This document shows, one piece after another, positions 16,014 through 24,795 of a stretch of 64,000 bases of DNA. Within the stretch, counting starts at the first letter, position 1. The number at the start of each line of letters is the position of its first letter. Position numbers and translations under genes: made by a program. The DNA lies in the NCBI RefSeq assembly GCF_002081715.1, contig NZ_MUKP01000019.1:1-64000 (forward strand). Reading direction: 5' to 3'. The notes under the pieces were generated by a model. It searched no databases and was not told the DNA's origin. It was given only the letters and a program-made list of their open reading frames with translations. This stretch comes from Nocardia donostiensis. Its GTDB lineage: Bacteria; Actinomycetota; Actinomycetes; Mycobacteriales; Mycobacteriaceae.

Positions 16014-17477
16014 TCAGATCCCGACGAGTTCGCGTTCGGTGGCTTCGGTCTTGCCGGACTCGTCCGGGGCACTGGACCGATTCGGCAGCAGCACCGCCAT
16101 CACGATCACGATCAGCGCCAGCGCGGCGGAGACGGCGAACGCCAGCCGCATGCCATCGAGTTGCGCGGTGATCGGATCGGCGCCGTCGGCTATCCGCGCG
16201 GTGCTGAGGGTGGACATCACCGTGATCACCAGGGCGGTGCCAAGGGCCGCGGCGACCTGTTGCAGCGTCCCCAGCATGGAGCTGCCGTGGGAGTACAGGT
16301 GTTGCGGGAGCGCGCCCAATCCGAGGGTGAACACCGGAGTGAAGGCCGCCGCCAGCGACACCATCAGCAGGATGTGCAGGGCGAGCAATTGCCAGTAGGG
16401 CATGGTCGTCGAGATCTGGGTGAATCCGAGCAGCGCGGCCGTGATACCGATCGAACCCGGAATCACCAGTACTCGCCCACCGAGCCGGTCGAACAGGCGG
16501 CCGATGGCCGGGCCGAGCAGACCCATGGCCAGTCCGCCGGGCATGACCAGCAGACCCGTCTGGAGCGGGGTCATCTCGCGCAGGTTCTGCAGATACAGCG
16601 GCAGCAGGATCATCGATCCGAGCATCGCCAGGAACGCGATCGCCATGAGGACCAGCGCCTTGGTGTATGTGCCGGACAGCAGGATGCGCAGATCCAGCAG
16701 CGGCGTGCCGGTACGCTGCAGCCGCAGCTGACGGGCCGCGAACGCGCCGATGAGGATCAGCCCGGCGACAACGATCAGCGCGGGAACGGTGATGTTGCCT
16801 GGCTCGAACAGGCTGAGCCCGTAGACCAGGCTGCCGAATCCGAATGCGGCGAGGACGACGCTGAGCCAGTCGATCGCACCCGTCTGCGGTTCGCCGATGT
16901 TCTCCAGCCGCTGCAGGCCGAACCAGGTGACCGTTCCGGCGATCGGAAGCATCAACACGAACAGCCAACGCCACGATCCGACCTGCAGCACCAGACCGGA
17001 GATAACCGGCCCCATGGCGGGAGCCACCGAGATGGCCAGGGTGACATTGCCCATCACCCGGCCGCGGTCGCGCTCGGGTACCACCGTCATCAGAGTGGTC
17101 ATCAGCAGCGGCATCATCACGGCAGTGCCGCCCGCCTGGACGATCCGCCCGATCAGCAGCACCGCGAACGAAGGAGCGACAGCCGACAGCGCGGTGCCCG
17201 CGAGGAAGACGCCCATCGCGATCGTGTAGGCCTGGCGTGTGGTGACCCTGTGCAGGAACCATCCGGTGACCGGAATGACGGCCGCCATGGTGAGCATGAA
17301 CGCAGTGGACACCCACTGCGCCGACCGTTCGGTGACATCGAGATCGGTCATCAGCCGCGGGATCGCGTTGATCATGATGGTTTCGTTCAGGATCACCACG
17401 AAGGTCGCGAACACCAGCAACCGGATCACGGTCGGGGTCCGCCCTCCCGTCGAACGATCGGGTAACGCGCTGGACAT
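16014..17477 (-). CDS. MFS drug exporter, DHA2 (14-helix) type
   Basis: A 487-residue polytopic membrane protein. The start at 17477 is fixed by GGAGGT 5 bases upstream. Family markers are LNETIMINAIPRLMTDLDV in helix 1, the WVSTAFMLTMAAVIPVTGW motif, the A-loop-like LHRVTTRQAY, motif C-like VAPAMGPVISGLVLQ and about 14 hydrophobic segments. DHA2 exporters use the proton gradient to expel lipophilic drugs or metabolites. The C-terminal tail is charged (DESGKTEATERE). No adjacent regulator; a strong terminator follows. Confidence 0.9.
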   Translation of the reverse strand: MSSALPDRSTGGRTPTVIRLLVFATFVVILNETIMINAIPRLMTDLDVTERSAQWVSTAFMLTMAAVIPVTGWFLHRVTTRQAYTIAMGVFLAGTALSAVAPSFAVLLIGRIVQAGGTAVMMPLLMTTLMTVVPERDRGRVMGNVTLAISVAPAMGPVISGLVLQVGSWRWLFVLMLPIAGTVTWFGLQRLENIGEPQTGAIDWLSVVLAAFGFGSLVYGLSLFEPGNITVPALIVVAGLILIGAFAARQLRLQRTGTPLLDLRILLSGTYTKALVLMAIAFLAMLGSMILLPLYLQNLREMTPLQTGLLVMPGGLAMGLLGPAIGRLFDRLGGRVLVIPGSIGITAALLGFTQISTTMPYWQLLALHILLMVSLAAAFTPVFTLGLGALPQHLYSHGSSMLGTLQQVAAALGTALVITVMSTLSTARIADGADPITAQLDGMRLAFAVSAALALIVIVMAVLLPNRSSAPDESGKTEATERELVGI

Positions 17478-17837
17478 CGGGTACCTCCGCAATGCTCGGG
17501 AACGGATCGACATATGGGGCTGATGGTGGGTCGCCGATGACCGCACCCGGGCGCCACACAAGATCAGACGGGAATGCTTCGCTCAACTCATTGGCCGCAC
17601 GGAAGTATTTCTGCTTGTCCCGCGCCACTGCATCCGTTTTTCGCGCTCCCCAGCAACGGCCTCGGCTCGATCTCCTGGTCAGATGACCTTTTCGACTACC
17701 AGAAACGGCGAATAGTGAGGCTGATCACTTCACTCTTCGGGCGCCCCCGCTCGTCCGCTGCACAATGATCATCACCCTGTATCCCGGCCCCTCGGCAACG
17801 CGACGCAGGGCAACGAGAACAAGACGAAAGCGGCGCA
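17478..17837. other. Divergent intergenic region, 360 bp
   Basis: It separates the leftward MFS gene from the rightward hydrolase gene, so it should hold both promoters. I see no gene. Near 17714-17734, AGTGA and TCACT form a spaced inverted repeat around a TGATCA core, a possible operator. The sequence is less GC-rich from about 17675 to 17735. Confidence 0.4.
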
Positions 17838-18698
17838 ATGACTTCGATTTACCGGAGCGCGGAGGGACAACGCGTGATCCGTGCATGGTGTGAGCGACGG
17901 CTGGACGAATGGGACGTCCGGCATCGGCGGTGGAATATCTCGACGGCGGCCGGACCCACCAGCGTTGTCGCCGTAGGCACCGAGACGCCCGGACCGAGGC
18001 CGCCTGTCGTCGTGGTCCCGGGCACGAATATGAACACCGCTGTCTGTCTGGACTTCCTCGCGGCTCTGGCGGCTCGGTGGCCGGTCATCGCGCTGGATGT
18101 GCCCGGCCAACCGGGACTGAGCGCAGAGCAGCGTCCCCGCAAGGACCGGATGGACTGGTATGGGCGCTGGCTGAGCGAAGTAGTGGAACATGTGTCCCCC
18201 GGCCGGGTCGTTGTGGCCGGGCACTCACTCGGCGGCGCGATCGCCCTCGCGTGTCCGTCGGACCGCATAGCTGCCCGGGTACTGGTCGCCCCCGCTGGTC
18301 TGATGCGCTTGTCCGTTCCCCCGAAGCTACTGGCGGCGACAGGCCCCTGGCTGGTCACGCCAGGTCCCGTACCCACAAGGCGTCTACTGGAGCAGATGAC
18401 GGCGCCGGGCGGCCACATCCCCGAGCATCTGTGCGACTGGATGACCCTGGTGGCCCGGCACTGCCGAACCAGCCTCGCTCCAGCACCGCTCGACTCCGCG
18501 ACTCTCGCCGACCAGCGCACCGCACCGTGCGTGGTCGCAACCGGCGCACACGACGTATTTCTCCCACCGCGCCGGCTCGGGCCCGCGGTCCGCCGCCGCC
18601 TCGGAGCGGACCTGCACACTCTGGAGGGTTGTGGACACTTGGCGCTGGATGAGGACCCGGAGCGGATCGTCGACCTCGTCTCCGGCGTCACCATGTGA
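17838..18698 (+). CDS. Alpha/beta hydrolase
   Basis: A 286-residue alpha/beta-hydrolase fold protein. The strand before the first loop is PPVVVVPGTNMNT (oxyanion region), the nucleophile elbow is VVVAGHSLGGAIAL with Ser130, and the C-terminal catalytic His lies in LEGCGHLALDEDPERI. A probable acid is the Asp of TGAHDVFLPP. No signal peptide or lipobox, so cytoplasmic. The substrate is unknown. It precedes cyp125 on the same strand, but 150 bp including a KstR-like operator lie between them, so it is probably a separate unit. Confidence 0.88.
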   Translation: MTSIYRSAEGQRVIRAWCERRLDEWDVRHRRWNISTAAGPTSVVAVGTETPGPRPPVVVVPGTNMNTAVCLDFLAALAARWPVIALDVPGQPGLSAEQRPRKDRMDWYGRWLSEVVEHVSPGRVVVAGHSLGGAIALACPSDRIAARVLVAPAGLMRLSVPPKLLAATGPWLVTPGPVPTRRLLEQMTAPGGHIPEHLCDWMTLVARHCRTSLAPAPLDSATLADQRTAPCVVATGAHDVFLPPRRLGPAVRRRLGADLHTLEGCGHLALDEDPERIVDLVSGVTM

Positions 18699-18780
18699 TG
18701 GCGCCGCGGCGGCGGCGACGCCGCACCCCGTGTCGGCGAGCCCTCGGCGCCGCGGAAAAATTCCAGTGAACATCATTTAC

Positions 18781-18794
18781 TAAAACCTGTTCAC
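18781..18794. promoter_or_regulatory. Second, imperfect KstR-like box
   Basis: TAAAACCTGTTCAC matches the KstR consensus TnnAACnnGTTnnA except for the final base. It is 41 bp upstream of the perfect box and could be a secondary site. Assignment is by consensus only. Confidence 0.4.
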
Positions 18795-18821
18795 AAATGA
18801 GGTCCGCGTGGTTTACTCGAG

Positions 18822-18835
18822 TAGAACGTGTTCTA
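18822..18835. promoter_or_regulatory. KstR-like operator upstream of cyp125
   Basis: TAGAACGTGTTCTA fits the published KstR consensus TnnAACnnGTTnnA at every fixed position, and flanking bases extend the palindrome to GTAGAACGTGTTCTAC (18821-18836). KstR represses cholesterol-catabolism genes and is released by a cholesterol-derived CoA thioester. The box abuts the cyp125 ribosome-binding site (12 bp before the start codon), so binding would block transcription or initiation. Confidence 0.75.
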
Positions 18836-18847
18836 CAAGGAGGTAGC

Positions 18848-20074
18848 GTGTCTTCGCCCACGATCTCGCACGACTTCGACTTCACCGATCCCGACCTGCT
18901 CGCCACTCGGCTGCCCATCGAGGAATGGGCGCAGCTGCGCCGGTCCGCCCCGGTGTGGTGGGTCGACCAACCCAACGGTGTGAGCGGGTTCGACGACGGT
19001 GGTTACTGGGTGGTCAGCAAGCTCGACCACATCAAGGAGATCTCCAAGAACTCCGAGGTCTTCTCCACCAATGCCAATACCGCGGTGATCCGCTTCAACA
19101 GCGAGATCACGCGCGACGAGATCGAGATCCAGCGCGCCATGCTGGTCAACACCGACCCGCCGGAACACGACAAACTGCGTCGCATCATCGCCCGCGGTTT
19201 CACCCCGCGCGCCGTGCAGAGCCTGCGCGACGCCCTGCACGAGCGCGCCGAGCGGATCGTGCACGAAGCCAAGAAAACCGGCGGCGGCGATTTCGTCGAG
19301 CAGGTGGCGTGCGAACTGCCGCTGCAGGCCATCGCCGAACTGCTCGGTGTGCCGCAGGACGACCGCGGCAAGCTCTTCGAGTGGTCGAACCAGATGATGG
19401 GCTACGACGACCCCCAGTACGCCGACAGCTACAAGATGGCCAACGCGCAGGTCATGGGTTACGCATGGAACCTCGCCGAAGAACGCCGCGGCTGCCCGGC
19501 CGACGACATCATCACCCAGCTGCTCAGTGCCGATATCGACGGCGAGGCACTGAGTTCGGAGGAGTTCGCCTGGTTCGTCATCCTGCTGGCCGTGGCCGGT
19601 AACGAGACCACCCGCAATGCCACCACCCACGGCATGAAGGCCTTCGTCGACAATCCGGAACAGTGGGAGCTGTACCGGGCCGAGCGCCCGCGCACCGCCC
19701 CCGACGAAATCGTCCGCTGGGCCACCCCCGTCATCGCCTTCCAGCGGACCGCCCTGCAAGACACCGAAATCGGCGGACAGGCCATCACCAAGGGCCAGCG
19801 CGTCGGCCTGTTCTACGCCTCCGCCAACTTCGATGAGGACCACTTCGAGAAGCCGTTCGAGTTCGACGTCACCCGCAACCCGAACCCGCATGTCGGCTTC
19901 GGCGGTACCGGCACCCACTACTGTGTGGGCGCGAACCTCGCGCGACTGCAACTCGATCTGATCTTCAATGCCATCGCGGATGTGATGCCGAACCTGCGCC
20001 AGGTCTCCGAACCGGTCCGCCTGCGCTCCGGCTGGTTGAACGGCATCAAGAGCTGGCAGGTCACATACGAATGA
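18848..20074 (+). CDS. cyp125: Cytochrome P450 CYP125 family, steroid C26/C27 monooxygenase
   Basis: A 408-residue P450. The GTG at 18848 has AAGGAGGT upstream. The N-terminus FDFTDPDLLATRLP and C-terminus LRSGWLNGIKSWQV match mycobacterial CYP125 closely (from memory), as do RGFTPRAVQSLRD and WATPVIAFQRTAL. The I-helix is AGNETTRN (E253, T254), the EXXR motif is EIVR (E287, R290), and the haem cysteine is C359 in FGGTGTHYCVGANLAR. CYP125 oxidises the terminal methyl of the cholesterol side chain to start its degradation. The KstR-like box in front supports cholesterol control. It is not accompanied here by fadA5 or the igr genes, so it may be a paralog. Confidence 0.9.
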   Translation: MSSPTISHDFDFTDPDLLATRLPIEEWAQLRRSAPVWWVDQPNGVSGFDDGGYWVVSKLDHIKEISKNSEVFSTNANTAVIRFNSEITRDEIEIQRAMLVNTDPPEHDKLRRIIARGFTPRAVQSLRDALHERAERIVHEAKKTGGGDFVEQVACELPLQAIAELLGVPQDDRGKLFEWSNQMMGYDDPQYADSYKMANAQVMGYAWNLAEERRGCPADDIITQLLSADIDGEALSSEEFAWFVILLAVAGNETTRNATTHGMKAFVDNPEQWELYRAERPRTAPDEIVRWATPVIAFQRTALQDTEIGGQAITKGQRVGLFYASANFDEDHFEKPFEFDVTRNPNPHVGFGGTGTHYCVGANLARLQLDLIFNAIADVMPNLRQVSEPVRLRSGWLNGIKSWQVTYE

Positions 20075-20796
20075 CACCACCCGCCCGACGGGGCCGGATG
20101 CCCGCGGTGAGCGACGCGGACATCCGGCAAGCGACCAGGACACTGCTGGTCGAACACGGCCCGGAGGCGGTGACATTACGGGCCATCGCCCGTGATCTGG
20201 GTGTCACCGCCCCGGCGCTGTACCGGTATTACGCCTCCCGTGAGGAGCTGTTCGCCGCACTGCGCAGCGATATCTGCGCAGATCTGGCCGAAGAGCTCGC
20301 CGGTCAGCGCAACGAGCTGCCCGATGACGGTGTGGTGCAGCTGTTCGGTATCTGCAAAGGTTTTCGTCGCTGGGCACTGGCGCACCCCCACGAGTTCACC
20401 CTGGTGTTCGCCTCGCCCTCCGGCGAAAGCCACACCGAGATCCACCGGTTCGACGAGCCGTTCGGGCAAGTCTTCCTGGAAACAGCAGGGCGCCTGCTCG
20501 CCAACTACGATCTGGTGACCCCACCGACGGATCTGATCCCCGACGCGCTGCGCGAGGATCTGACGCGTTTTCAGACCGAACTGCTTGCGCTGCTCGCCGA
20601 ATCGGGGCAGAAGTTCCCGGTCGAGAAACTCGACCTCGGGGTGACGTATCTGATGATGACCCTCTGGGCTCGACTCTACGGGCACGTCACCCTCGAGGTG
20701 TTCGGCAACTACCCGATGCCGGTCAGCGATCCCGACGCACTGTTCGATGCGACCCTCGGCGACCTTGCTCGCAGCATAGGGCTGGTCGGCCCCTGA
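20071..20796 (+). CDS. TetR-family regulator with WHG-type C-terminal domain
   Basis: A 241-residue TetR protein. The N-terminal HTH has DIRQATRTLLVEHGPEAVTLRAIA and the recognition segment VTAPALYRYYASREELFAAL. The C-terminal ligand domain ends with WARLYGHVTLEVFGNYP, the WHG signature. Its ATG overlaps the cyp125 stop as ATGA, so it is made together with the P450. It might autoregulate the pair or act elsewhere. It is not KstR itself as far as I can judge; the effector is unknown. Confidence 0.9.
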   Translation: MTPPARRGRMPAVSDADIRQATRTLLVEHGPEAVTLRAIARDLGVTAPALYRYYASREELFAALRSDICADLAEELAGQRNELPDDGVVQLFGICKGFRRWALAHPHEFTLVFASPSGESHTEIHRFDEPFGQVFLETAGRLLANYDLVTPPTDLIPDALREDLTRFQTELLALLAESGQKFPVEKLDLGVTYLMMTLWARLYGHVTLEVFGNYPMPVSDPDALFDATLGDLARSIGLVGP

Positions 20797-20861
20797 ACCC
20801 GCTCGCACCGGCCCGGTCCGAACGCCGGGAAAGGCACCGGCAACTCGTGGCCGCGTGCATT

Positions 20862-21791
20862 TCACCGACCTCCTGCTGGCCCGGAACCGAGTCGCGCGGC
20901 GCACTGTATGAGGATCTCCGCCGCACCGGACGGTGGAGTTCCGTGCCGCCAAATGGCACGAAAACGCCTGGTCAGAACCAGGGACTCGGCCAGAGGCACG
21001 CGCACGAGACCGCCCACGGCGAGCTCGGGACCCGCGATCAGGGCACTCAATACGGCCGGAGCCATACCACTGCGGGCGGCGGCGACGATCGCGACCGTGG
21101 AGCCGAGTTCGGCAGCAGGCTGCGCGGGCGGGCCGTGCGCGCCGAGGGTTTCCCACACGGTATCGCGGGTGCCCGACCCCGGTTCGCGCCACAGGAGCGG
21201 GGTGGTGGCGAGTTCCTGCAGGGTCACGGGGGTGGTGCGTTTCGCCCAGGGGTGCGTTGTGCCGACCACCACCAAGAGCTCATCTGCGCCGAGGACGCGG
21301 CCGCCGAGATCGGAAGGCGGGTGCGGGCCTTCCACGAACCCGATATCAGCGTCACCCGCGCGCACCATCACCTCCACCTGACGGGTGTTGTCGACCTGCA
21401 ACGCCACAGTGACTTCGGGACGGACCTTGCGCAGAGCTGCAAGCCACTGCGGGATCCGATGATCGGCGATTGTTTTCGACGCAGCCACGGTCAATCGGGG
21501 TGTCCGGTCGGCGTGCAGTACCGCGACGGCGTCGTTGAAGGAACGGGCGGCGTCGAGCACCGTACGCGCATGGATGACAACCGTGCGGCCCGCATCGGTG
21601 AGTGACGAACCGGTCGGGCCACGGTCCAGAAGCCGCAACCGAAGCCGGCGTTCGAGGGCGCTGATCCGCATACTCGCCGCAGGCTGGCTGATGCTGTGGC
21701 GGCGGGCGGCTGCGCCGAGGCTGCCCGTTTCCGCTACGGAAACCAAGAGGTCGAGCACAGCCAGATCGGGGGTTCCCGGGGAAAGGGCCAT
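20862..21791 (-). CDS. LysR-family regulator of the divergent YeiH-type exporter
   Basis: A 309-residue LysR protein. Its N-terminal HTH includes DLLVSVAETGSLGAAARRHSIS and QPAASMRISALERRL. The effector domain starts near residue 95. It is divergent from a YeiH-family gene with 53 bp between starts; this pairing occurs elsewhere (E. coli YeiE beside YeiH), so it probably regulates that exporter. The ligand may be an oxyanion or sulfur compound by analogy, but this is inference. Confidence 0.88.
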   Translation of the reverse strand: MALSPGTPDLAVLDLLVSVAETGSLGAAARRHSISQPAASMRISALERRLRLRLLDRGPTGSSLTDAGRTVVIHARTVLDAARSFNDAVAVLHADRTPRLTVAASKTIADHRIPQWLAALRKVRPEVTVALQVDNTRQVEVMVRAGDADIGFVEGPHPPSDLGGRVLGADELLVVVGTTHPWAKRTTPVTLQELATTPLLWREPGSGTRDTVWETLGAHGPPAQPAAELGSTVAIVAAARSGMAPAVLSALIAGPELAVGGLVRVPLAESLVLTRRFRAIWRHGTPPSGAAEILIQCAARLGSGPAGGR

Positions 21792-21844
21792 AAGTTTTCT
21801 TTATCAGGTCGTCCGATTTTGCCCGCTACCGGCAGGGGCGCGCG

Positions 21845-22858
21845 ATGACCATGGTCATAGGCATGACCCAGCTGTACCGCATATTTCCCGGTCTCGCGCT
21901 CGCGGCCGGGCTCGCCACCATGGCAACTCTGCTCGCTACCGTCCTGCCGATCGCAGGTGCTCCGGTGCTCGCGCTGTTCGGCGGCGCGGTGGCCGGTGTA
22001 CTGGCGCGGCGATCCGTCGCCGAGGAGGGGCGTTTCGGTCCCGGTCTCACGGTGGCCCGGGAGCGGCTGCTCGGCGCGGCCATCGTATTGCTCGGGCTCG
22101 GGCTGCCGGTGGGAGCGGTGCTCGAGGTCGGACGGCAGACCATTGTGGTGCTGGTAGGGACACTGGCCGCCGGGGCGGTAGCCGCGGTACTGGTCGGCCG
22201 GATGCTCGCGCTGCACCGGGAATCGAACATTCTGATCGCGGCGGGCACCACGATCTGCGGGGCTTCCGCGATCGCCGCGACGACCGCGGTGCTCAAACCG
22301 GACCGGGGGCGGGTGGCGTATGCGCTGGGCACCATCTTCGTCTTCAATATCGCGGCCGTACTCGTGTATCCGCCGCTGGGCCGGCTGCTCGGTTTGTCGC
22401 AGGAGGCGTTCGGGCTGTGGGCGGGGACGGCGATCAACGACACCTCCTCGGTGCTGGCGGCCGGGGTGGCGTTCGGCCCGGTCGCGGCGAATTTCGCGAT
22501 CATCGTCAAACTTGTGCGCAGCCTGATGATCGTCCCGCTGTGTGTCGGGCTGCATCTGACCGGACGGGGTAGCACCGGAGCGGCCGGGTCGCTGTGGCGC
22601 AGTATCCCGCTCTTCGTGGTGCTGTTCGCCGGGGCATCGGTGGTCGCCGCGCTCGGCGTCCTGCCGACAGCGCTGACCGCTCCCCTCGACGGTCTGAGCG
22701 CCTGGCTCATCTCGGCAGCACTCGCCGCGATCGGCGCCTCGCTCTCGCTGCGGCAGCTGCGGGAGACAGGACCGCGGCCGCTGCTGTTCGGCGGGATACT
22801 CGCCGTGGTCCTGGCAGTCTCCGGTCTTGCCCTGCAAACCGCCACCGGATGGCGGTGA
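21845..22858 (+). CDS. YeiH-family putative sulfate/organic-anion exporter
   Basis: A 337-residue polytopic membrane protein (about 10 helices) of the UPF0324/YeiH family. Diagnostic stretches are ILIAAGTTICGASAIAATTAVL, WAGTAINDTSSVLAAGVAFG and the C-terminal alternation of hydrophobic segments. YeiH-like proteins are annotated as putative sulfate exporters; experimental support is thin. Several Met codons cluster at the start (21845, 21851, 21863); the first is taken. The stop lies 200 bp upstream of the YceI gene and the genes are probably separate. Confidence 0.85.
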   Translation: MTMVIGMTQLYRIFPGLALAAGLATMATLLATVLPIAGAPVLALFGGAVAGVLARRSVAEEGRFGPGLTVARERLLGAAIVLLGLGLPVGAVLEVGRQTIVVLVGTLAAGAVAAVLVGRMLALHRESNILIAAGTTICGASAIAATTAVLKPDRGRVAYALGTIFVFNIAAVLVYPPLGRLLGLSQEAFGLWAGTAINDTSSVLAAGVAFGPVAANFAIIVKLVRSLMIVPLCVGLHLTGRGSTGAAGSLWRSIPLFVVLFAGASVVAALGVLPTALTAPLDGLSAWLISAALAAIGASLSLRQLRETGPRPLLFGGILAVVLAVSGLALQTATGWR

Positions 22859-22936
22859 TCATGGTGCCGCCCAGGGCCGCGGTACATCCCCACCGTCTTG
22901 TCTCGCTCCGGATATCCGTATGTATATTTAGCACCA

Positions 22937-22948
22937 GCAACTAGTTGC
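22937..22948. promoter_or_regulatory. 12-bp perfect palindrome upstream of the YceI gene
   Basis: GCAACTAGTTGC is its own reverse complement and sits in an AT-richer island (TATATTTAGC before, GTTAACTAATT after) about 40 bp upstream of a short leader frame. This is a typical setting for a MarR- or TetR-type operator near the promoter. The protein that binds it is not encoded next door. Confidence 0.5.
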
Positions 22949-22987
22949 CAGTGTTAACTAATTCCGATCGGTGAGAAGGTGTGCTTC

Positions 22988-23062
22988 ATGTCCGCTGCCG
23001 CGACTGATCGACGCGTGACATCCCGCAGGCCCGCGGCCGCCGAGACAGAGGACCGCGCATGA
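22988..23062 (+). CDS. Possible 24-codon leader peptide coupled to the YceI gene
   Basis: ATG at 22988, preceded by AGAAGG, opens a 24-codon frame (MSAAATDRRVTSRRPAAAET then EDRA) whose TGA overlaps the YceI ATG as ATGA. The peptide is Arg- and Ala-rich with no known homolog. It could be a real translated leader that couples ribosomes onto the YceI frame, or chance. No attenuator hairpin is obvious. Confidence 0.3.
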   Translation: MSAAATDRRVTSRRPAAAETEDRA

Positions 23063-23880
23063 CCGGGTTGACCGCCCGCATTCGCACCACCGAAGGGTGG
23101 CCGGTGCCGAACGCGGTGCTGACCGTGACAGACTCCAGCGGGCGCCAGATCGCCCGTGCCGTCGCCGACGAGACCGGCGCGGTGGCCACCGAACCGCTGC
23201 CCCCTGGCGTCCACACAGCGGTACTCACCGCCGCCGGATTCCAGCCGGTGGCACGAACAGCCCAGATCTCCTCGGCCGGTACCGGTTTGCTCGGTGATAT
23301 CACGCTGGTGGCCGCGGAGAGCGCCGTCGAACTGCCCCCGCGCGGCCCCTGGACGATCGACCCGGCGCACTCGACGGTGATCGCCACCGCACGCCACCTC
23401 GGCATCGCGAGCATCAAAGCTCGATTCGCCGAGGTCAGTGGGCGGATCGATATCACTCAGCCGTTCGAGCGGTCCACGGGATACGCCGAGATCAAAGCCG
23501 CCAGCATCGACACCGGTATCCTCATGCGCGACAATCATTTGCGCTCCCACGATTTCCTGGATGTCGAACACTATCCGTTGATCTCTTTCACCAGCAGCCG
23601 ATTCCGCCGTACCGGCAGCGACACCTGGGTGATGTCGGGCGAGCTTTCCCTGCACGGACAATCCCGCTCGGTCGATCTCGAGGTGACCTACGGCGGGTTC
23701 GGAGCCGACCCGTGGGGTGGTGTGCGCGCCGCGTTCCACGCCGAAACCCTTCTGCACCGCCATGATTTCGCAATCGACTACAACGCGATGGTGCGCGCGG
23801 GCGTTGCGGCCGTCGGCACCACGGTCAAGCTCGACCTCGATATCGAAGTGGTGCAGGGCGAACAACTTCCGGAAATGTAG
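23059..23880 (+). CDS. YceI-family lipocalin-like protein with N-terminal regulatory-like beta domain
   Basis: A 273-residue protein. Residues 1-90 form a carboxypeptidase-regulatory/transthyretin-like beta sandwich (IRTTEGWPVPNAVLTVTDSS, then LPPGVHTAVLTAAGFQPV). Residues 95-270 are the YceI barrel: WTIDPAHSTVIATARHLGI, ASIDTGILMRDNHLRSHDFL, YPLISFTSS and LSLHGQSRSVDLEVTY. YceI proteins bind polyisoprenoids or amphiphilic lipids. There is no signal peptide, so it is probably cytoplasmic, unlike E. coli YceI. The fused N-terminal domain is a recognised actinobacterial variant. Preceded by a possible leader frame and a palindromic site. Confidence 0.88.
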   Translation: MTGLTARIRTTEGWPVPNAVLTVTDSSGRQIARAVADETGAVATEPLPPGVHTAVLTAAGFQPVARTAQISSAGTGLLGDITLVAAESAVELPPRGPWTIDPAHSTVIATARHLGIASIKARFAEVSGRIDITQPFERSTGYAEIKAASIDTGILMRDNHLRSHDFLDVEHYPLISFTSSRFRRTGSDTWVMSGELSLHGQSRSVDLEVTYGGFGADPWGGVRAAFHAETLLHRHDFAIDYNAMVRAGVAAVGTTVKLDLDIEVVQGEQLPEM

Positions 23881-23886
23881 CTGAAT

Positions 23887-24681
23887 ATGAGTCACGCGTT
23901 CTATCTGCCCGACCCTGCCGACCCACGACGGTTCGACTCGACCGAACTCACCCGCGGCCCATGGTCGCCGGACGCCCAACATGCGGGCCCGCCGTCCGCG
24001 CTACTCGGGCACGTGATCGAGCGGTGCGAGCCGCGCCCGGATTTCCAAGTCGGCCGCGTCGCCGTCGAAATCCTCGGCCCGGTGCCCCTGGCTCCGCTCA
24101 CGGCAGAAGCTCGCGTCGTACGACCCGGCCGGAGTGTGGAATTGCTCGAGGCCACCTTGTCGACCGATCGTGGTCCTGTGATGCGGGCGAATGCCTGGCG
24201 GTTCCGGCTGGCCGACCCGGAATTGAACATCGCCGACCAGCACCTCCCTACCGGTTCCCGTCCTGGCCCCGAGCAGACTCCCGCCCCCGAGCAGTTCCCG
24301 GCCGCCCAACCGGTCGGCTTCCACACCAGCATCGAATACCGTTTCGCCAGCGGCACCTTCGCCGAACCAGGCCCGGCGATATGCTGGATCCGTCTCAAAT
24401 ATCCGATCGTGGCCGGGACCACCCCGAGCCCGCTGGAGCGCGTTCTCGCCGCCGCCGACTCCGGCAACGGCGTCAGCGCCGTTCTGGATTGGACGCGTTA
24501 CCTGTTCATCAACACCGACCTGACCGTCACCCTGCACCGCCAGCCCACCGGGGAATGGGTCTGCCTCGACGCCGTCACCTACCCGCAACCACACGGGATC
24601 GGCCTGGCCGAATCCCAGCTGTTCGACGAGCACGGACCCCTCGGGCGCAGTACGCAAACCCTTTTCCTCGGGGCTCGCTGA
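23887..24681 (+). CDS. Thioesterase-family (TesB-like, double hotdog) protein
   Basis: A 264-residue protein of the 4HBT_3/TesB-like type. The first hotdog carries STELTRGPWSPDAQHAGPPSALLGHVIE, typical of mycobacterial/nocardial acyl-CoA thioesterase-like proteins; VEILGPVPLAPLTAEARVVRPGR follows. The second hotdog contains FINTDLTVTLHRQPTGEWVCLDA and ends GIGLAESQLFDEHGPLGRSTQTLF. It probably hydrolyses or binds a fatty acyl-CoA. It starts 7 bp after the YceI stop, so the two are co-transcribed. Confidence 0.87.
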   Translation: MSHAFYLPDPADPRRFDSTELTRGPWSPDAQHAGPPSALLGHVIERCEPRPDFQVGRVAVEILGPVPLAPLTAEARVVRPGRSVELLEATLSTDRGPVMRANAWRFRLADPELNIADQHLPTGSRPGPEQTPAPEQFPAAQPVGFHTSIEYRFASGTFAEPGPAICWIRLKYPIVAGTTPSPLERVLAAADSGNGVSAVLDWTRYLFINTDLTVTLHRQPTGEWVCLDAVTYPQPHGIGLAESQLFDEHGPLGRSTQTLFLGAR

Positions 24682-24795
24682 CCGGGCTGTTGAGTCGATA
24701 GGGTCGGACTCGGTGGCAAACCGCCCGATTCGAGAAGGGCAAGCCGGTACGGTCTTCACCACATCGGTTCGCCCACTACAACATCGGGAGCCACC

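Noticed and set aside
16161-17465. 434-codon plus-strand frame over the MFS gene
   Set aside because: Product is Gln/Arg/His-rich, lacks domains and is antisense to an obvious transporter.
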